A DNA stretch of 64,000 nucleotides from Marinoscillum sp. MHG1-6 (lineage in GTDB: Bacteria; Bacteroidota; Bacteroidia; Cytophagales; Cyclobacteriaceae), in assembly GCF_024714475.1 (NCBI RefSeq), contig NZ_JAMZMI010000001.1:310001-374000 (forward strand), in the 5' to 3' direction. Position numbers and translations under genes: made by a program. Positions 28,910 through 37,970 of this stretch are shown in pieces. The notes beneath the pieces were generated by a model, which worked only from the letters and a program-made list of their open reading frames with translations, did no database searches and was not told the DNA's origin. Every line of letters begins with the position of its first letter. Positions within the stretch are counted from its first letter, which is position 1.

Positions 28910-31282
28910 TCAGAATTTAAAATTGTAAGAAACTGCCGGAACCATGGTTCCCAATATAGCCGTCTGATAAGCCGAAGTACCTGCTAGTGCTCCATTATCC
29001 AGTCGTTCCTGCCCTTGTCCAAAATAAATCGCAAAAGGGTTCTCGCGAGCGTAAAGGTTATAGACGGTAAACACCCAATAATCCTCAAGCTTCTTTTTCT
29101 TGCCGTTTGGTTTGTACGATCTCATTTTGAGATTAGCCGATACATCCAGTCTATGATAATCAGGAATCCTGCTATTATTTCTTCCTTCTACACCCGGAAT
29201 GGTTATGCCTTGAATTTCAAATCGGTAAGAGGGCAGCGTTGTAGGAGTACCGGTGATATAAGTGAAATTAGAAGAAATGGATAGCCTTTTGGACACATCA
29301 TATGCGGCAGTCAGTTTCATATTATGTGTTTGGTCGTACCGTGTTGGGTACCACTTATTACTATTTACCCCATCTACCTGAAGCTCCGTTCGTCCAAGGG
29401 TATAACTAATCCAACCGTTCCATCTACCTGCAGGTTTCTTTACAAAAAACTCCAATCCATAGGCCCTTCCACGTCCCGAAAGCAGATCACCTTCCAGGAA
29501 ACTATTGATATATAATTCAGCTCCATCAATGTAGTCCACCTGATTTTTATTGCGCTTATAGTAGCCCTCAACAGAGGTTTCGAATTGATTGTTGAAGAAA
29601 TTTTTAAATACACCCAGGGCCACCTGATGACCAATCTGAGGTTTTAAATTATTGGTACTTGGGGTCCATACATCTGTGGGAAGTGTGGCGGCCGTGTTTG
29701 AAACCAAATGAATGTACTGGGTCATTTTTTGATAGCTAGCCTTAACAGACATGCTTTCGTCAAACTCATATTTCATGGAAGCCCTTGGTTCCAGATTATA
29801 ATACGTCTTAATGTTCTCGAAATTTCCGGCCTGTGACATACCGGTCAACGGCTTTCTTTTTCCAGGTTCACCTTCTTGATAGTAATAAACAGTGCCATCA
29901 CCGAGATAAGAAAATCCGGACAACCGGGCACCATATTCAACAGTGAATGCATCGGTGACCTTTTGTTCATTACCTACATAGGCCGCATACTCCAGGCTCT
30001 TTCTTTCCTCTAAGCTAAAATCACGACCCTCCCCATCACTGGCACCATAAACATTCGCGGGGATGAATCGATAAAGAATAGCTTCACCACCAAATGACAA
30101 CTCATTTCTGGTATTGATAAAGTAGGTGAACTGCTCTTTTAGGTCGTAGGTGAGAATTCGGGACTTCCACCTGAACTCATCATCGTCATCCTCACCCACC
30201 TGAAACGAATAATCATAGTTGCTCAGGAAAAGGGTGGTATTAGAAAATATTTTGTCGGAATACAGATGGTTCCACCTAAAAGTGACCGTTTTGTTTCCCC
30301 AGTCAAAGCCCTGTCGCTCGTCAAAGTTGAAATCATCACGTCCGATGTACCCGGACAGATAAATACGATTTTTAGGGTTAATGTTGTAGTTAGACTTAAA
30401 GGTGAGGTCGTAAAAATAAAGACCAACCCCATCAAGGTCATTATTTTTAAGAAAGGGTCGCGCCAGCACATCAATATAAGATCTTCGACCAGCCAGAATA
30501 AATGATGCCTTGTCTTTGACTATCGGTCCTTCTACAGCCATCCGGCTGAAAATTGTACCAACACCGCCGTTGACTTCATACCGCTTATTGTTACCTTCTT
30601 TCATCCGAACATCCAGAATGGAGGACAGCCGACCACCGTACTCTGCGGGTGTACCACCCTTATAAAGTTTTACATCTTTTACCGCATCCGGGTTAAAGAC
30701 CGAGAAGAAACCGAACATATGAGAAGAATTATAAACAGGTGCCTCATCCAACAGCACCAGGTTCTGTCCAACGCTTCCTCCTCTCACATTAAAACCACTG
30801 GCTCCTTCTCCTACTGTCGTTACCCCCGGCAACAACTGAAGACTCTTGATGACGTCCACTTCTCCAAGAAAAGCAGGTATTTTATTGATGGTTTTAATAT
30901 CCAATTCATTGGTGCTCATTTCCATCTCCGATACGTTGGCATTCTCAGCGTGACCGGTGATGACCACTTCCTGCAGCTGCTCACTCTCCAATTCCATTTC
31001 AAGGTCTAACCTCTTGTTGGCTGAAAGGTCTACAGCTATTTCCTTAGACTCATATCCCACATAGCTAAAGGTCACCGTATATTTACCTGGCACCATGGTG
31101 ATAGAATAGAAACCATAAAAATTGGTGACATTACCTGTTTTTAATTCTTTGATCAGCACAGTTGCTCCAATCAGGCTTTCGCCATTGGACGCATCTTTGA
31201 CATACCCACTTAGGGTGTATTTATCCTGTGCAAATGACGATAAGCCAATAAAAAGTAGAGCTACTGCAATAAGGTTCTTCAT
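28910..31282 (-). CDS. TonB-dependent receptor with carboxypeptidase-like domain
   Basis: Outer-membrane receptor of 790 residues: signal peptide (1-19, SSFAQ), carboxypeptidase-like regulatory domain (about 22-105), a LQEVVITG TonB-box-like segment, plug (about 120-235 with GVNTVGEG-like and NVRGG motifs) and a barrel ending SYNFKF. It is shorter than SusC-type proteins and belongs to the group paired with DUF4249 lipoproteins. Energised by TonB. Substrate unknown. Confidence 0.92.
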   Translation of the reverse strand: MKNLIAVALLFIGLSSFAQDKYTLSGYVKDASNGESLIGATVLIKELKTGNVTNFYGFYSITMVPGKYTVTFSYVGYESKEIAVDLSANKRLDLEMELESEQLQEVVITGHAENANVSEMEMSTNELDIKTINKIPAFLGEVDVIKSLQLLPGVTTVGEGASGFNVRGGSVGQNLVLLDEAPVYNSSHMFGFFSVFNPDAVKDVKLYKGGTPAEYGGRLSSILDVRMKEGNNKRYEVNGGVGTIFSRMAVEGPIVKDKASFILAGRRSYIDVLARPFLKNNDLDGVGLYFYDLTFKSNYNINPKNRIYLSGYIGRDDFNFDERQGFDWGNKTVTFRWNHLYSDKIFSNTTLFLSNYDYSFQVGEDDDDEFRWKSRILTYDLKEQFTYFINTRNELSFGGEAILYRFIPANVYGASDGEGRDFSLEERKSLEYAAYVGNEQKVTDAFTVEYGARLSGFSYLGDGTVYYYQEGEPGKRKPLTGMSQAGNFENIKTYYNLEPRASMKYEFDESMSVKASYQKMTQYIHLVSNTAATLPTDVWTPSTNNLKPQIGHQVALGVFKNFFNNQFETSVEGYYKRNKNQVDYIDGAELYINSFLEGDLLSGRGRAYGLEFFVKKPAGRWNGWISYTLGRTELQVDGVNSNKWYPTRYDQTHNMKLTAAYDVSKRLSISSNFTYITGTPTTLPSYRFEIQGITIPGVEGRNNSRIPDYHRLDVSANLKMRSYKPNGKKKKLEDYWVFTVYNLYARENPFAIYFGQGQERLDNGALAGTSAYQTAILGTMVPAVSYNFKF

Positions 31283-31444
31283 ACGGTGAATAAACTTTCA
31301 GGATTTTGAGCTTAATAATTCTTTTTAGCCGGAATTGTTTCAGCTTCAAAATTCATGACCCAAATCAAAGACGTCAAAAATCAGGAAGGGTTGGCTTTTT
31401 GTACAAAAATTTTCATTCTAATCAAGCCCTGATTCATCAGTAAA

Positions 31445-32410
31445 TTAAACCAGAACTGATTGCAGATGCTGCATAATCATCTCTGCATGCACACGCGAGT
31501 TTTCTATAAACCATATATTGGTTTTCAATCCACCGCAGATGACTCCTGCCAAAAAAATATTCGGAACATTGGTTTCCATCGTCTCAGGATCGTACTGTGG
31601 GGTTCTAAATTCATCATCGCCGATCTTGATCCCTAGTTTTTTCAAAAATGAGAAGTCGGGCTGATAGCCGGTCATCGCCAAAACAAAATCATTGTCAAGT
31701 GTGATAAGCTTTTCAGGGGTTTGCACCTCAATCTGATGCTCACGAATCTCTGTGATCCGGGACTGAAAATAGGCTTTTATGGCACCCTCCTTGATTCGGT
31801 TTTCGATATCCGGACGGACCCAATATTTTACCCTCGGATTAATTTCTTCCTCACGGACAATCATAGTAACCGATTTAGCGCCCTTTCTGTAAGTCTCCAG
31901 CGCTACATCCACCGCAGAATTGGCAGCACCGACCACGGCAACATCCATCGCATAGTAGGGGTGAGGTTCATCATAATAGTGTTTCACTTTAGGTAAGTCT
32001 TCACCCGGGACATTGAGTGGAAACTCTAAATCGTAAAACCCCGTGGCGATGATGATAGCTCTGGCCTGATAGGTTCCTTTACTGGTTTTCACCAGGTGAA
32101 AATCCCCTTCACGTGTAACTTCACTCACTGATTCATAAAGATTTACATTCAAATCCCATGATGACGCTACCCGCCGGTAGTACTCCAGCGCTTCAGCTCT
32201 AACAGGTTTAGGGTTATGTGATATAAAAGGAACACCACCAATCTCCAAACGATCTGAAGTAGAGAAGAAAGTCATGTTCTTGGGGTAGTGGTAAATCGAA
32301 TTCACCAAACAGCCCTTGTCAATAATCAGATGACTTTTCCCCACCTTTTTGGCTTCAATTCCACATGCCAGCCCAATAGGTCCGGCTCCAATAATCAATA
32401 TATCAATCAT
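31445..32410 (-). CDS. ypdA: YpdA/Bdr-family bacillithiol disulfide reductase
   Basis: NADPH- and FAD-dependent oxidoreductase of 321 residues. It shows the FAD motif GAGPIGLACGIEA (7-19), the second nucleotide motif VVGAANSAVDVAL in the middle, and the C-terminal FAD-binding end NIFLAGVICGG. The thioredoxin reductase CxxC active site is absent, which is characteristic of YpdA. The enzyme reduces bacillithiol disulfide. Its start overlaps the cyclo-ligase gene by 8 bases, in the same cluster as bshC, which supports the role. Confidence 0.92.
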   Translation of the reverse strand: MIDILIIGAGPIGLACGIEAKKVGKSHLIIDKGCLVNSIYHYPKNMTFFSTSDRLEIGGVPFISHNPKPVRAEALEYYRRVASSWDLNVNLYESVSEVTREGDFHLVKTSKGTYQARAIIIATGFYDLEFPLNVPGEDLPKVKHYYDEPHPYYAMDVAVVGAANSAVDVALETYRKGAKSVTMIVREEEINPRVKYWVRPDIENRIKEGAIKAYFQSRITEIREHQIEVQTPEKLITLDNDFVLAMTGYQPDFSFLKKLGIKIGDDEFRTPQYDPETMETNVPNIFLAGVICGGLKTNIWFIENSRVHAEMIMQHLQSVLV

Positions 32411-32981
32411 GACACTGATAAATTTCCTGGGGTGTTACACAAAAATCCAATCGCACATCGTGTGCCTCCGCGAAACTAAACGCATCAAACAAAGGGGCAA
32501 GGTTTACGCCCATTTTCAACACATTTTTGGGCATATCGGACAACAAACGATCATAAAACCCCTTACCATAGCCAATCCGATGGCCTTTTTTATCTGCAGC
32601 TAATAATGGGATCAACACCATTTCAACAGTCGAAATATCTGCTGGCAAGGCATCAACCGGTTCAGGAATATCAAAGGCATTGCTTTCAAAATTCACGCGT
32701 GATGAATAGTAATAATGCCCCATGGTATGATTGCTGAAATCCGAAACCGAGATCATGACCTTTACTCCTGACTGATCCAGTTTCCTGACCAGGTCCCAGG
32801 AATCAAATTCATTGTTCCGTTTTATTGGCAGGAAAATGTGACAGGAATGAATCCCCTTTTCCTGAACAAAACGAATAAGGTGCGCCTCGACTTGCAGGCA
32901 TCTTTCTTCCCAAACTTGTGTGCTCAGCAAACGCCTGTTAATAAGTGTTCCCTTTCTGACTTTGGCCTTGGCATCCGTCAT
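32403..32981 (-). CDS. 5-formyltetrahydrofolate cyclo-ligase
   Basis: ATP-dependent enzyme returning 5-formyltetrahydrofolate to the active folate pool as 5,10-methenyltetrahydrofolate. The 192 residues carry the family motif RIGYGKGFYDRLL (about 138-150) and the preceding LIPLLAADKKGHR segment; a basic N-terminus binds phosphate. It lies between bshC (adjacent stop/start) and ypdA (8-base overlap), so it is transcribed with the bacillithiol genes although the pathway is different. Confidence 0.93.
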   Translation of the reverse strand: MTDAKAKVRKGTLINRRLLSTQVWEERCLQVEAHLIRFVQEKGIHSCHIFLPIKRNNEFDSWDLVRKLDQSGVKVMISVSDFSNHTMGHYYYSSRVNFESNAFDIPEPVDALPADISTVEMVLIPLLAADKKGHRIGYGKGFYDRLLSDMPKNVLKMGVNLAPLFDAFSFAEAHDVRLDFCVTPQEIYQCHD

Positions 32982-34544
32982 TTACATATCCCTTATGATC
33001 TGGAAATGGAAATTAAAAGGATCAAATTTATTAAGCAACACCTGAATGAAGTCAGGGTTATTGAGATAGAAGGTTAAGAAATTGTCGTGGCGTTCCTGTA
33101 GGTTTCCTTCAGGGAAGAGCTTGTCCTTGATAGCGTCTATTTGATTCATCGCTGTGCTGTTATTCTGCTCCTCAGCCTTCTTTAGCCTTTTCGCAATAGT
33201 CTCCAGAGATTTAAAGGTTTTCACACTTTCTGCCCCTACAAATCCACCCAATGATTTATCAACTTCTTCTGCTTTAGCTTTAATTTTCTCAAATAGCACC
33301 GCAAATTGCTGCTCTTCCTCTTTCAACTCAAATCCATTTGAGCTAACCCTGTTAAGAATCATCTCTTTCAGGCTATGAGAATCTTTGAAAAGGTTCGCAG
33401 CTTTCAACTTCAATTTCTCAATTTTCTTCTGGGTAGCCTTAGGTACGAGTAAAGCAAAATTTCTTGGCATTAGCACCGGGAATTCTACACCATAATGTTC
33501 AAAAACCGTCTTAAGCTGCAACCAGTAACTAACTTCAGCCGGTCCGCCTACATAAGCAAGGTTTGGAAGGATCGTCTCCTGATAAAGTGGACGTAAGATC
33601 ACATTCGGACTGAATTTCTCCGGTTCGCTCTCGATCAGATCTTCCATTTCATCCGCAGTGAAAGTCAAATCCGTGTTTAGTACCTTAAACTGATCTCCCT
33701 CCTTAACGATCCGCTCTCTGAAATTATCGTCGAGGTAAAAAAAGTTGATCTCCCGGGAATAGGCCTGTTCAGTATATCCAAGATCCTTTAACTTTTGAGA
33801 CGACTCCTCAACCAACCGATTGGAATGATTCTCAAAAATCTCCTCTTTGATGGTTGGGGCAAACATTTCCTTTAGCTGGGCATTATCGCCATCTACCACT
33901 ACCAGTCCATAATCCCCAAAAAGCTTATTTACATAATGTCTTACCGCATCTGCCAGTGTATGGTAATCCAGGTAAGCCTTTTCAAAAAGTGACACATCCT
34001 CGTCATCCAGTTCATGGATCACATCAATCAAAGTGTGTGGTTTCATACGACCAACAGGGCCGGTCTGATCAGTATTCCAACTATATTTTTTTCCAAAAAG
34101 ATGAAAATAGCTGATCTCTGCCAGGTCATGATCCTCAGTGGCCATCCAATAAACAGGCACAAAATGATAATCCGGATAGGCCTTTTTCAACCTAACACAG
34201 GTATTGATCACCGAGACAATCTTGTAAATGAAATAAAGAGGACCGGTGAATATATTTAGCTGATGACCGGTGGTAACAGTAAAGGTCTTGGGATGTCTTA
34301 GGCTGTGAATATTAAAATCCACTGCATCTGTTTTACGGAGCGGGCCATATTCGTCTAACAAAACTTCTACCAGCGTTCCTCGCTTGTCCTCGGGAAACTG
34401 CCTGTCGGCAATAAGTTTCTCAAATTTTTTAGGGTCAGGAAAAGTATTGTAAAACGGTTTTAACTCAGCCTTTTTATTGATGTAATCCAGAAATAATGGA
34501 GAAAAACAACCAGCTTCTTCAAAGGTTACTTTTTCAGCTTTCAT
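32982..34544 (-). CDS. bshC: Bacillithiol biosynthesis cysteine-adding enzyme BshC
   Basis: Catalyses the last step of bacillithiol synthesis, joining cysteine to glucosaminyl-malate. The 520 residues match the BshC (YllA) family: SPLFLDYI near the start, TVTTGHQLNIFTGPLYFIYKI, PVYWMATEDHDLAE (about 130-143) and VGGPAEVSYWLQL. A long coiled coil (about 380-450) is the dimerisation element of the family. It overlaps rimO by 4 bases and abuts the cyclo-ligase gene. The earlier-step genes bshA and bshB are not in this window. Confidence 0.95.
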   Translation of the reverse strand: MKAEKVTFEEAGCFSPLFLDYINKKAELKPFYNTFPDPKKFEKLIADRQFPEDKRGTLVEVLLDEYGPLRKTDAVDFNIHSLRHPKTFTVTTGHQLNIFTGPLYFIYKIVSVINTCVRLKKAYPDYHFVPVYWMATEDHDLAEISYFHLFGKKYSWNTDQTGPVGRMKPHTLIDVIHELDDEDVSLFEKAYLDYHTLADAVRHYVNKLFGDYGLVVVDGDNAQLKEMFAPTIKEEIFENHSNRLVEESSQKLKDLGYTEQAYSREINFFYLDDNFRERIVKEGDQFKVLNTDLTFTADEMEDLIESEPEKFSPNVILRPLYQETILPNLAYVGGPAEVSYWLQLKTVFEHYGVEFPVLMPRNFALLVPKATQKKIEKLKLKAANLFKDSHSLKEMILNRVSSNGFELKEEEQQFAVLFEKIKAKAEEVDKSLGGFVGAESVKTFKSLETIAKRLKKAEEQNNSTAMNQIDAIKDKLFPEGNLQERHDNFLTFYLNNPDFIQVLLNKFDPFNFHFQIIRDM

Positions 34545-35860
34545 GACGGTATCACAGGTTTTCCATATAGGTCGAATGCCGTCGCATCTTCAATGATCAC
34601 TTCAGCAAAGTCACCTACACGTAAATAATGATCATCAGTTTCAATGATTACCTCATTATCTACTTCAGGTGAATCGAATTCCGACCTGCCAATATATTTT
34701 CCACCTTCCATTCGATCAATCAAAACCTTCAATTTTTTGGCAATTTTATTCTGATTGAGCTCTTCCGAGATTCCTTCCTGCAGCTCCATAATTTGCTGCG
34801 CCCGCTCCTCTTTGACCTCTTCAGGAACATTATCTTCAAGTTTGAATGCGTGAGTGTTTTCTTCATGCGAGTATGGAAATACTCCCAATCGCTCGAAACG
34901 AGACTTTTCCACGAAGTCCATCATCTCTTCAAAGTCTGCCTCAGTTTCACCGGCATGACCTGCAATCATAGTAGTCCTTATTGCTATGCCCGGCACTTTC
35001 GTTCGGATTTTATCCAGTAGGGCCTCAGTCTTTGCTCGAGTGGTACCTCTTCGCATGATCTTCAGCATATTGTCCGAAGCATGCTGCAATGGAATATCCA
35101 GATAATTACAAATATTTGGTTTGGCAGCCATGACATCGAGCACATCTTCCGGAAAGCCAGTAGGAAACGCATAGTGCAGTCTGATCCAATCCAGTCCATT
35201 AACATCAGACAGACGATCCAGCAATTCTGCTAAATTCCTTTTGCCATATAGGTCTAGCCCATAGTACGTAGAGTCCTGCGCAATCAGCAAAAGCTCCTTC
35301 GTCCCATTTTTTACCAAATTGCTCGCTTCAGCAATGATCTCATCCATTGGCTTAGATACGTGCCCTCCTCTCATCAATGGAATGGCACAAAAACTACAGG
35401 GGCGATCACAACCTTCTGAGATCTTCAGATACGCATAGTGGCGATCTGTTGTCGTTACACGCTCACCCAGTAATTCCTTTTTATAATCTGCATTGAATTT
35501 TTTAAGTAATAGTGGCAATTCCATCGTACCAAACCAGGCATCCACCTGGGGAATTTCCTGCATAAGATCTTCCCGGTAACGCTGAGACAAACATCCGGTC
35601 ACATAAACCTTCTCTACGAGCCCCTCCTCTTTTGCATCCGCATATCGTAAGATGGTATCTATCGACTCCTGCTTCGCATTATCTATAAAACCACAGGTAT
35701 TGATGATGACAATGTTCGAATCATCCTTTTGCGATTCGTGGGTTGCATCTATTTCATTGCCCTTAAGCTGCGTAAGCATCACCTCGGAGTCCACGAGGTT
35801 TTTAGAACAGCCCAATGTCACAATGTTTACCTTATCTTTCTTTAGTCCTTTTGTTTTCAC
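34541..35860 (-). CDS. rimO: Ribosomal protein S12 methylthiotransferase RimO
   Basis: Radical SAM enzyme that methylthiolates an aspartate of ribosomal protein S12. It has the three domains of the family: UPF0004 with Cys at the TLGCSKN, NTCGF and TGCLSQR motifs, the radical SAM CDRPCSFC cluster motif, and a C-terminal TRAM domain. The frame extends to 35911, but GTG at 35860 gives VKTKGLKKDKVNIVTLGCSKN, the normal start in related proteins, so it is preferred. It leads the operon rimO-bshC-cyclo-ligase-ypdA with a 4-base overlap to bshC. Confidence 0.95.
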   Translation of the reverse strand: MKTKGLKKDKVNIVTLGCSKNLVDSEVMLTQLKGNEIDATHESQKDDSNIVIINTCGFIDNAKQESIDTILRYADAKEEGLVEKVYVTGCLSQRYREDLMQEIPQVDAWFGTMELPLLLKKFNADYKKELLGERVTTTDRHYAYLKISEGCDRPCSFCAIPLMRGGHVSKPMDEIIAEASNLVKNGTKELLLIAQDSTYYGLDLYGKRNLAELLDRLSDVNGLDWIRLHYAFPTGFPEDVLDVMAAKPNICNYLDIPLQHASDNMLKIMRRGTTRAKTEALLDKIRTKVPGIAIRTTMIAGHAGETEADFEEMMDFVEKSRFERLGVFPYSHEENTHAFKLEDNVPEEVKEERAQQIMELQEGISEELNQNKIAKKLKVLIDRMEGGKYIGRSEFDSPEVDNEVIIETDDHYLRVGDFAEVIIEDATAFDLYGKPVIPS

Positions 35861-36095
35861 ACCTTGAGATTGAATATACAAAGCTAATACATCCTTCACT
35901 CGACCTGCCAAATACTGTGATAAGAAAGCAAAAAAGCAGTCCTACCGGAATAAAATGGAGATATCCTTCACCAATTTGGGTCGAGTTTGCACCATTTCTG
36001 TTATACAGATCACGCTGGATCGCCAATATTAAACTCCTCGATTCAAGTTGATACAATTAAGAGGGCATAATAAGTTCATCTCCATTGTGTTAATA

Positions 36096-36103
36096 TAACT
36101 TTG
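36096..36103 (+). promoter_or_regulatory. Predicted -7 box of the DUF6452 gene
   Basis: TAACTTTG matches TAnnTTTG fully and lies only 11 bases before the ATG at 36115. A transcript starting 5-7 bases past the box would have a 5' leader of only a few bases. Confidence 0.5.
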
Positions 36104-36114
36104 GGGCCGTGAAA

Positions 36115-36567
36115 ATGAGAACCTGGTTTTTTCTTTTGGTAATAGCTGCGTTTGCGTGCAATGAAATCAATGAATGCGATCTTGATCCGGATGTTGGATA
36201 TGCGGTGGTGGTATTTTATGATTACCATAGCCCATCGACTCCCAAGCAGACTAACTGGAACCTTGTTTATAATGACCAATCGAGTTATTACTACTATAAT
36301 CTCGAGGATACCTCCTCCGTTTTCGGTTTACTCCTTACACCAGAAGACAGCATACTCACCTATTATTGGGAAACCGACTCTGTGACCTATGATTTAACCT
36401 TTAAGTATAATGTCGAAGCACTGAAAATATACTATCCGGAGTGTGAACCCACTTTCGAGTTTAACAACCTGAGAGTGGACACGACCGGGATCCTGTTTGA
36501 TTCAGTAGCTGTAGTCAGTGGCTTTATTAACAAAAACGTACCTGTCAATGTGGAAGTATACTTTTAG
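36115..36567 (+). CDS. DUF6452 lipoprotein
   Basis: A 150-residue lipoprotein (lipobox AFAC, Cys15) rich in Tyr and Asp, resembling DUF6452, a Bacteroidota-specific family normally followed by a DUF6048 gene, as here. Function unknown. A GTG two codons upstream (36109) is also in frame; ATG 36115 is chosen because of the promoter position. The last 20 bases overlap the next gene, indicating coupling. Confidence 0.78.
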   Translation: MRTWFFLLVIAAFACNEINECDLDPDVGYAVVVFYDYHSPSTPKQTNWNLVYNDQSSYYYYNLEDTSSVFGLLLTPEDSILTYYWETDSVTYDLTFKYNVEALKIYYPECEPTFEFNNLRVDTTGILFDSVAVVSGFINKNVPVNVEVYF

Positions 36568-37339
36568 CCTAATCGCCTTAGGTTGTGTGCTGACCACCTA
36601 TGCCCAGCAGCTACCCGGACAATTCAATATGGGGTCCGGTGGTGGTGGAGGGGAGGCTATTACCATGAAAGAAATGAGGGCCCTAAGGCAGCAGTTGCCT
36701 AAGGATTGGAGCATCAAATATGTGAAGCTGAGTTATGATATTATGCCAACAGGCAGACAAATTCTGTTCCCCGATCAAAAGGGAATGGAATTTCAACTCT
36801 CCACCCAATTTTACCAGTATTTCATCATGGTAGAGGGAGGATTCCAGAATATAACTCGTAACCATTCCGACTCGGTCTATGATGCCAGTAATTCAGGGAG
36901 ATATTATAGCTATGACTACAATAGCTCAGGAGCTTTTACGCGTATTGGACCAGAAGCCAACTTAATTAAGCCAAATGAGCTGGGAGGCTCCTTCACCTTT
37001 GGGCTCAAGTATGCCCACAGTTGGTTTCAGGATAAAATAGACTATAATGGCGATATTGGATTTGGTCAAAATGATTACATCCTTGAGAACCGAAAAGCCC
37101 AGGCCAGCTGGCTGGAGGCAACCACCGGACTGAACCTGCCCATCACAAAAAACCTGCACATGGGTTATACGGTTCGTCTTAAACTATTCAAAAAGGTCAA
37201 GGGAACGGATTCCCTTCAACCATTTGATATTCCCGGTTATGGTCGGTTTGAGAAAAATGTTGCCCTTGGCTTCAGCTATTATATCGGATGGGCCATCCCT
37301 TTCAATAAAGATAAAGGTGCGGCACCAAGTACGCCTTAA
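36548..37339 (+). CDS. DUF6048 outer-membrane barrel-like protein
   Basis: A 263-residue exported protein (signal peptide ending TTYAQQ) with alternating beta-strand pattern and a C-terminal NVALGFSYYIGW segment, resembling DUF6048, the usual neighbour of DUF6452. Likely a small outer-membrane barrel. The ATG at 36548 starts directly with the signal peptide; an in-frame ATG at 36518 would add ten residues before it and is less likely. Function unknown. Confidence 0.78.
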   Translation: MWKYTFSLIALGCVLTTYAQQLPGQFNMGSGGGGGEAITMKEMRALRQQLPKDWSIKYVKLSYDIMPTGRQILFPDQKGMEFQLSTQFYQYFIMVEGGFQNITRNHSDSVYDASNSGRYYSYDYNSSGAFTRIGPEANLIKPNELGGSFTFGLKYAHSWFQDKIDYNGDIGFGQNDYILENRKAQASWLEATTGLNLPITKNLHMGYTVRLKLFKKVKGTDSLQPFDIPGYGRFEKNVALGFSYYIGWAIPFNKDKGAAPSTP

Positions 37340-37411
37340 CTCACCTTTGCAAGGTCGTTGAATTAAGCATTTAGAGATTTCCTTTCGACAACGGCAATGC
37401 TCGAAGGCATC

Positions 37412-37735
37412 CTATGGCAGAAAATGCGCTACGCGGATGCTAAATGATTTCTGCGGATTCAAAACCATATCCATGGCCAGGTTCCATCTTGCATTAGACC
37501 AACGGCAGGAATAAGTCAAGAATACCCTTTGCCTGTTATCCGGATCATGACGAACAGCAAAACAGGATCGGGAATAGCCACAAATTTTCGCCCATGCCAG
37601 ATCAACGTTTCGAGGCCAACGCACATCCTGAAGCAGGATTCGCTTGATGACAGTTTCATCAATATCCTGTGCATTGGCATAGGTCCCACCTAGCATCAGC
37701 AAAAGAAATATGCTTAAAACGGACAACCGTACCAT
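37412..37735 (-). CDS. Small secreted Cys/Trp-containing protein, unknown
   Basis: A 107-residue protein with a clear signal peptide (1-22, TYANAQ). The mature part of about 85 residues has three cysteines (CGYSRSC and SCRW) and four tryptophans and no recognised domain. It begins two bases after a 42-residue ORF on the same strand and is divergent from a LysR-type regulator with an operator-like palindrome between them, which suggests it is a target of that regulator. I do not recognise the family. Confidence 0.6.
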   Translation of the reverse strand: MVRLSVLSIFLLLMLGGTYANAQDIDETVIKRILLQDVRWPRNVDLAWAKICGYSRSCFAVRHDPDNRQRVFLTYSCRWSNARWNLAMDMVLNPQKSFSIRVAHFLP

Positions 37736-37737
37736 GA

Positions 37738-37866
37738 CTATCTCACTTTAGAAAATGCCCCCACATCAATCTTGATATCACGCAAGCTTTTAGAGGGTTT
37801 TTTAGTGGAATCAGATGGCCAAAGGAAGGTCACCAGGGTGCGTAAACTCATTTCGATCTTTTTCAT
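37738..37866 (-). CDS. Possible 42-residue ORF preceding the small secreted protein
   Basis: ATG at 37866 opens a 42-residue basic ORF (MKKIEMSLRTLVTFLWPSDS at the start, no signal peptide) ending TAG two bases before the ATG of the secreted protein gene. The tight spacing and the position directly after the operator-like palindrome are the only support; it could be a leader peptide or a chance ORF. Confidence 0.4.
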   Translation of the reverse strand: MKKIEMSLRTLVTFLWPSDSTKKPSKSLRDIKIDVGAFSKVR

Positions 37867-37868
37867 AA

Positions 37869-37895
37869 CGTTCAATGTTTATATCAAATTGAACG
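37869..37895. promoter_or_regulatory. LysR-type operator (T-N11-A palindrome)
   Basis: Perfect inverted repeat CGTTCAAT - 11 bases - ATTGAACG in the divergent intergenic space, 76 bases before the LysR gene start and three bases before the start of the opposite ORF. The T-N11-A spacing and dyad symmetry are the classic binding site of LysR-family regulators, which commonly control a divergent neighbour and themselves. Confidence 0.65.
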
Positions 37896-37970
37896 ATAAT
37901 CTTCACTCGAAGTCCTATTAATACAATGAATAGATTTTGTAAAAACGATGAAATTTACTAATATAGTAGT

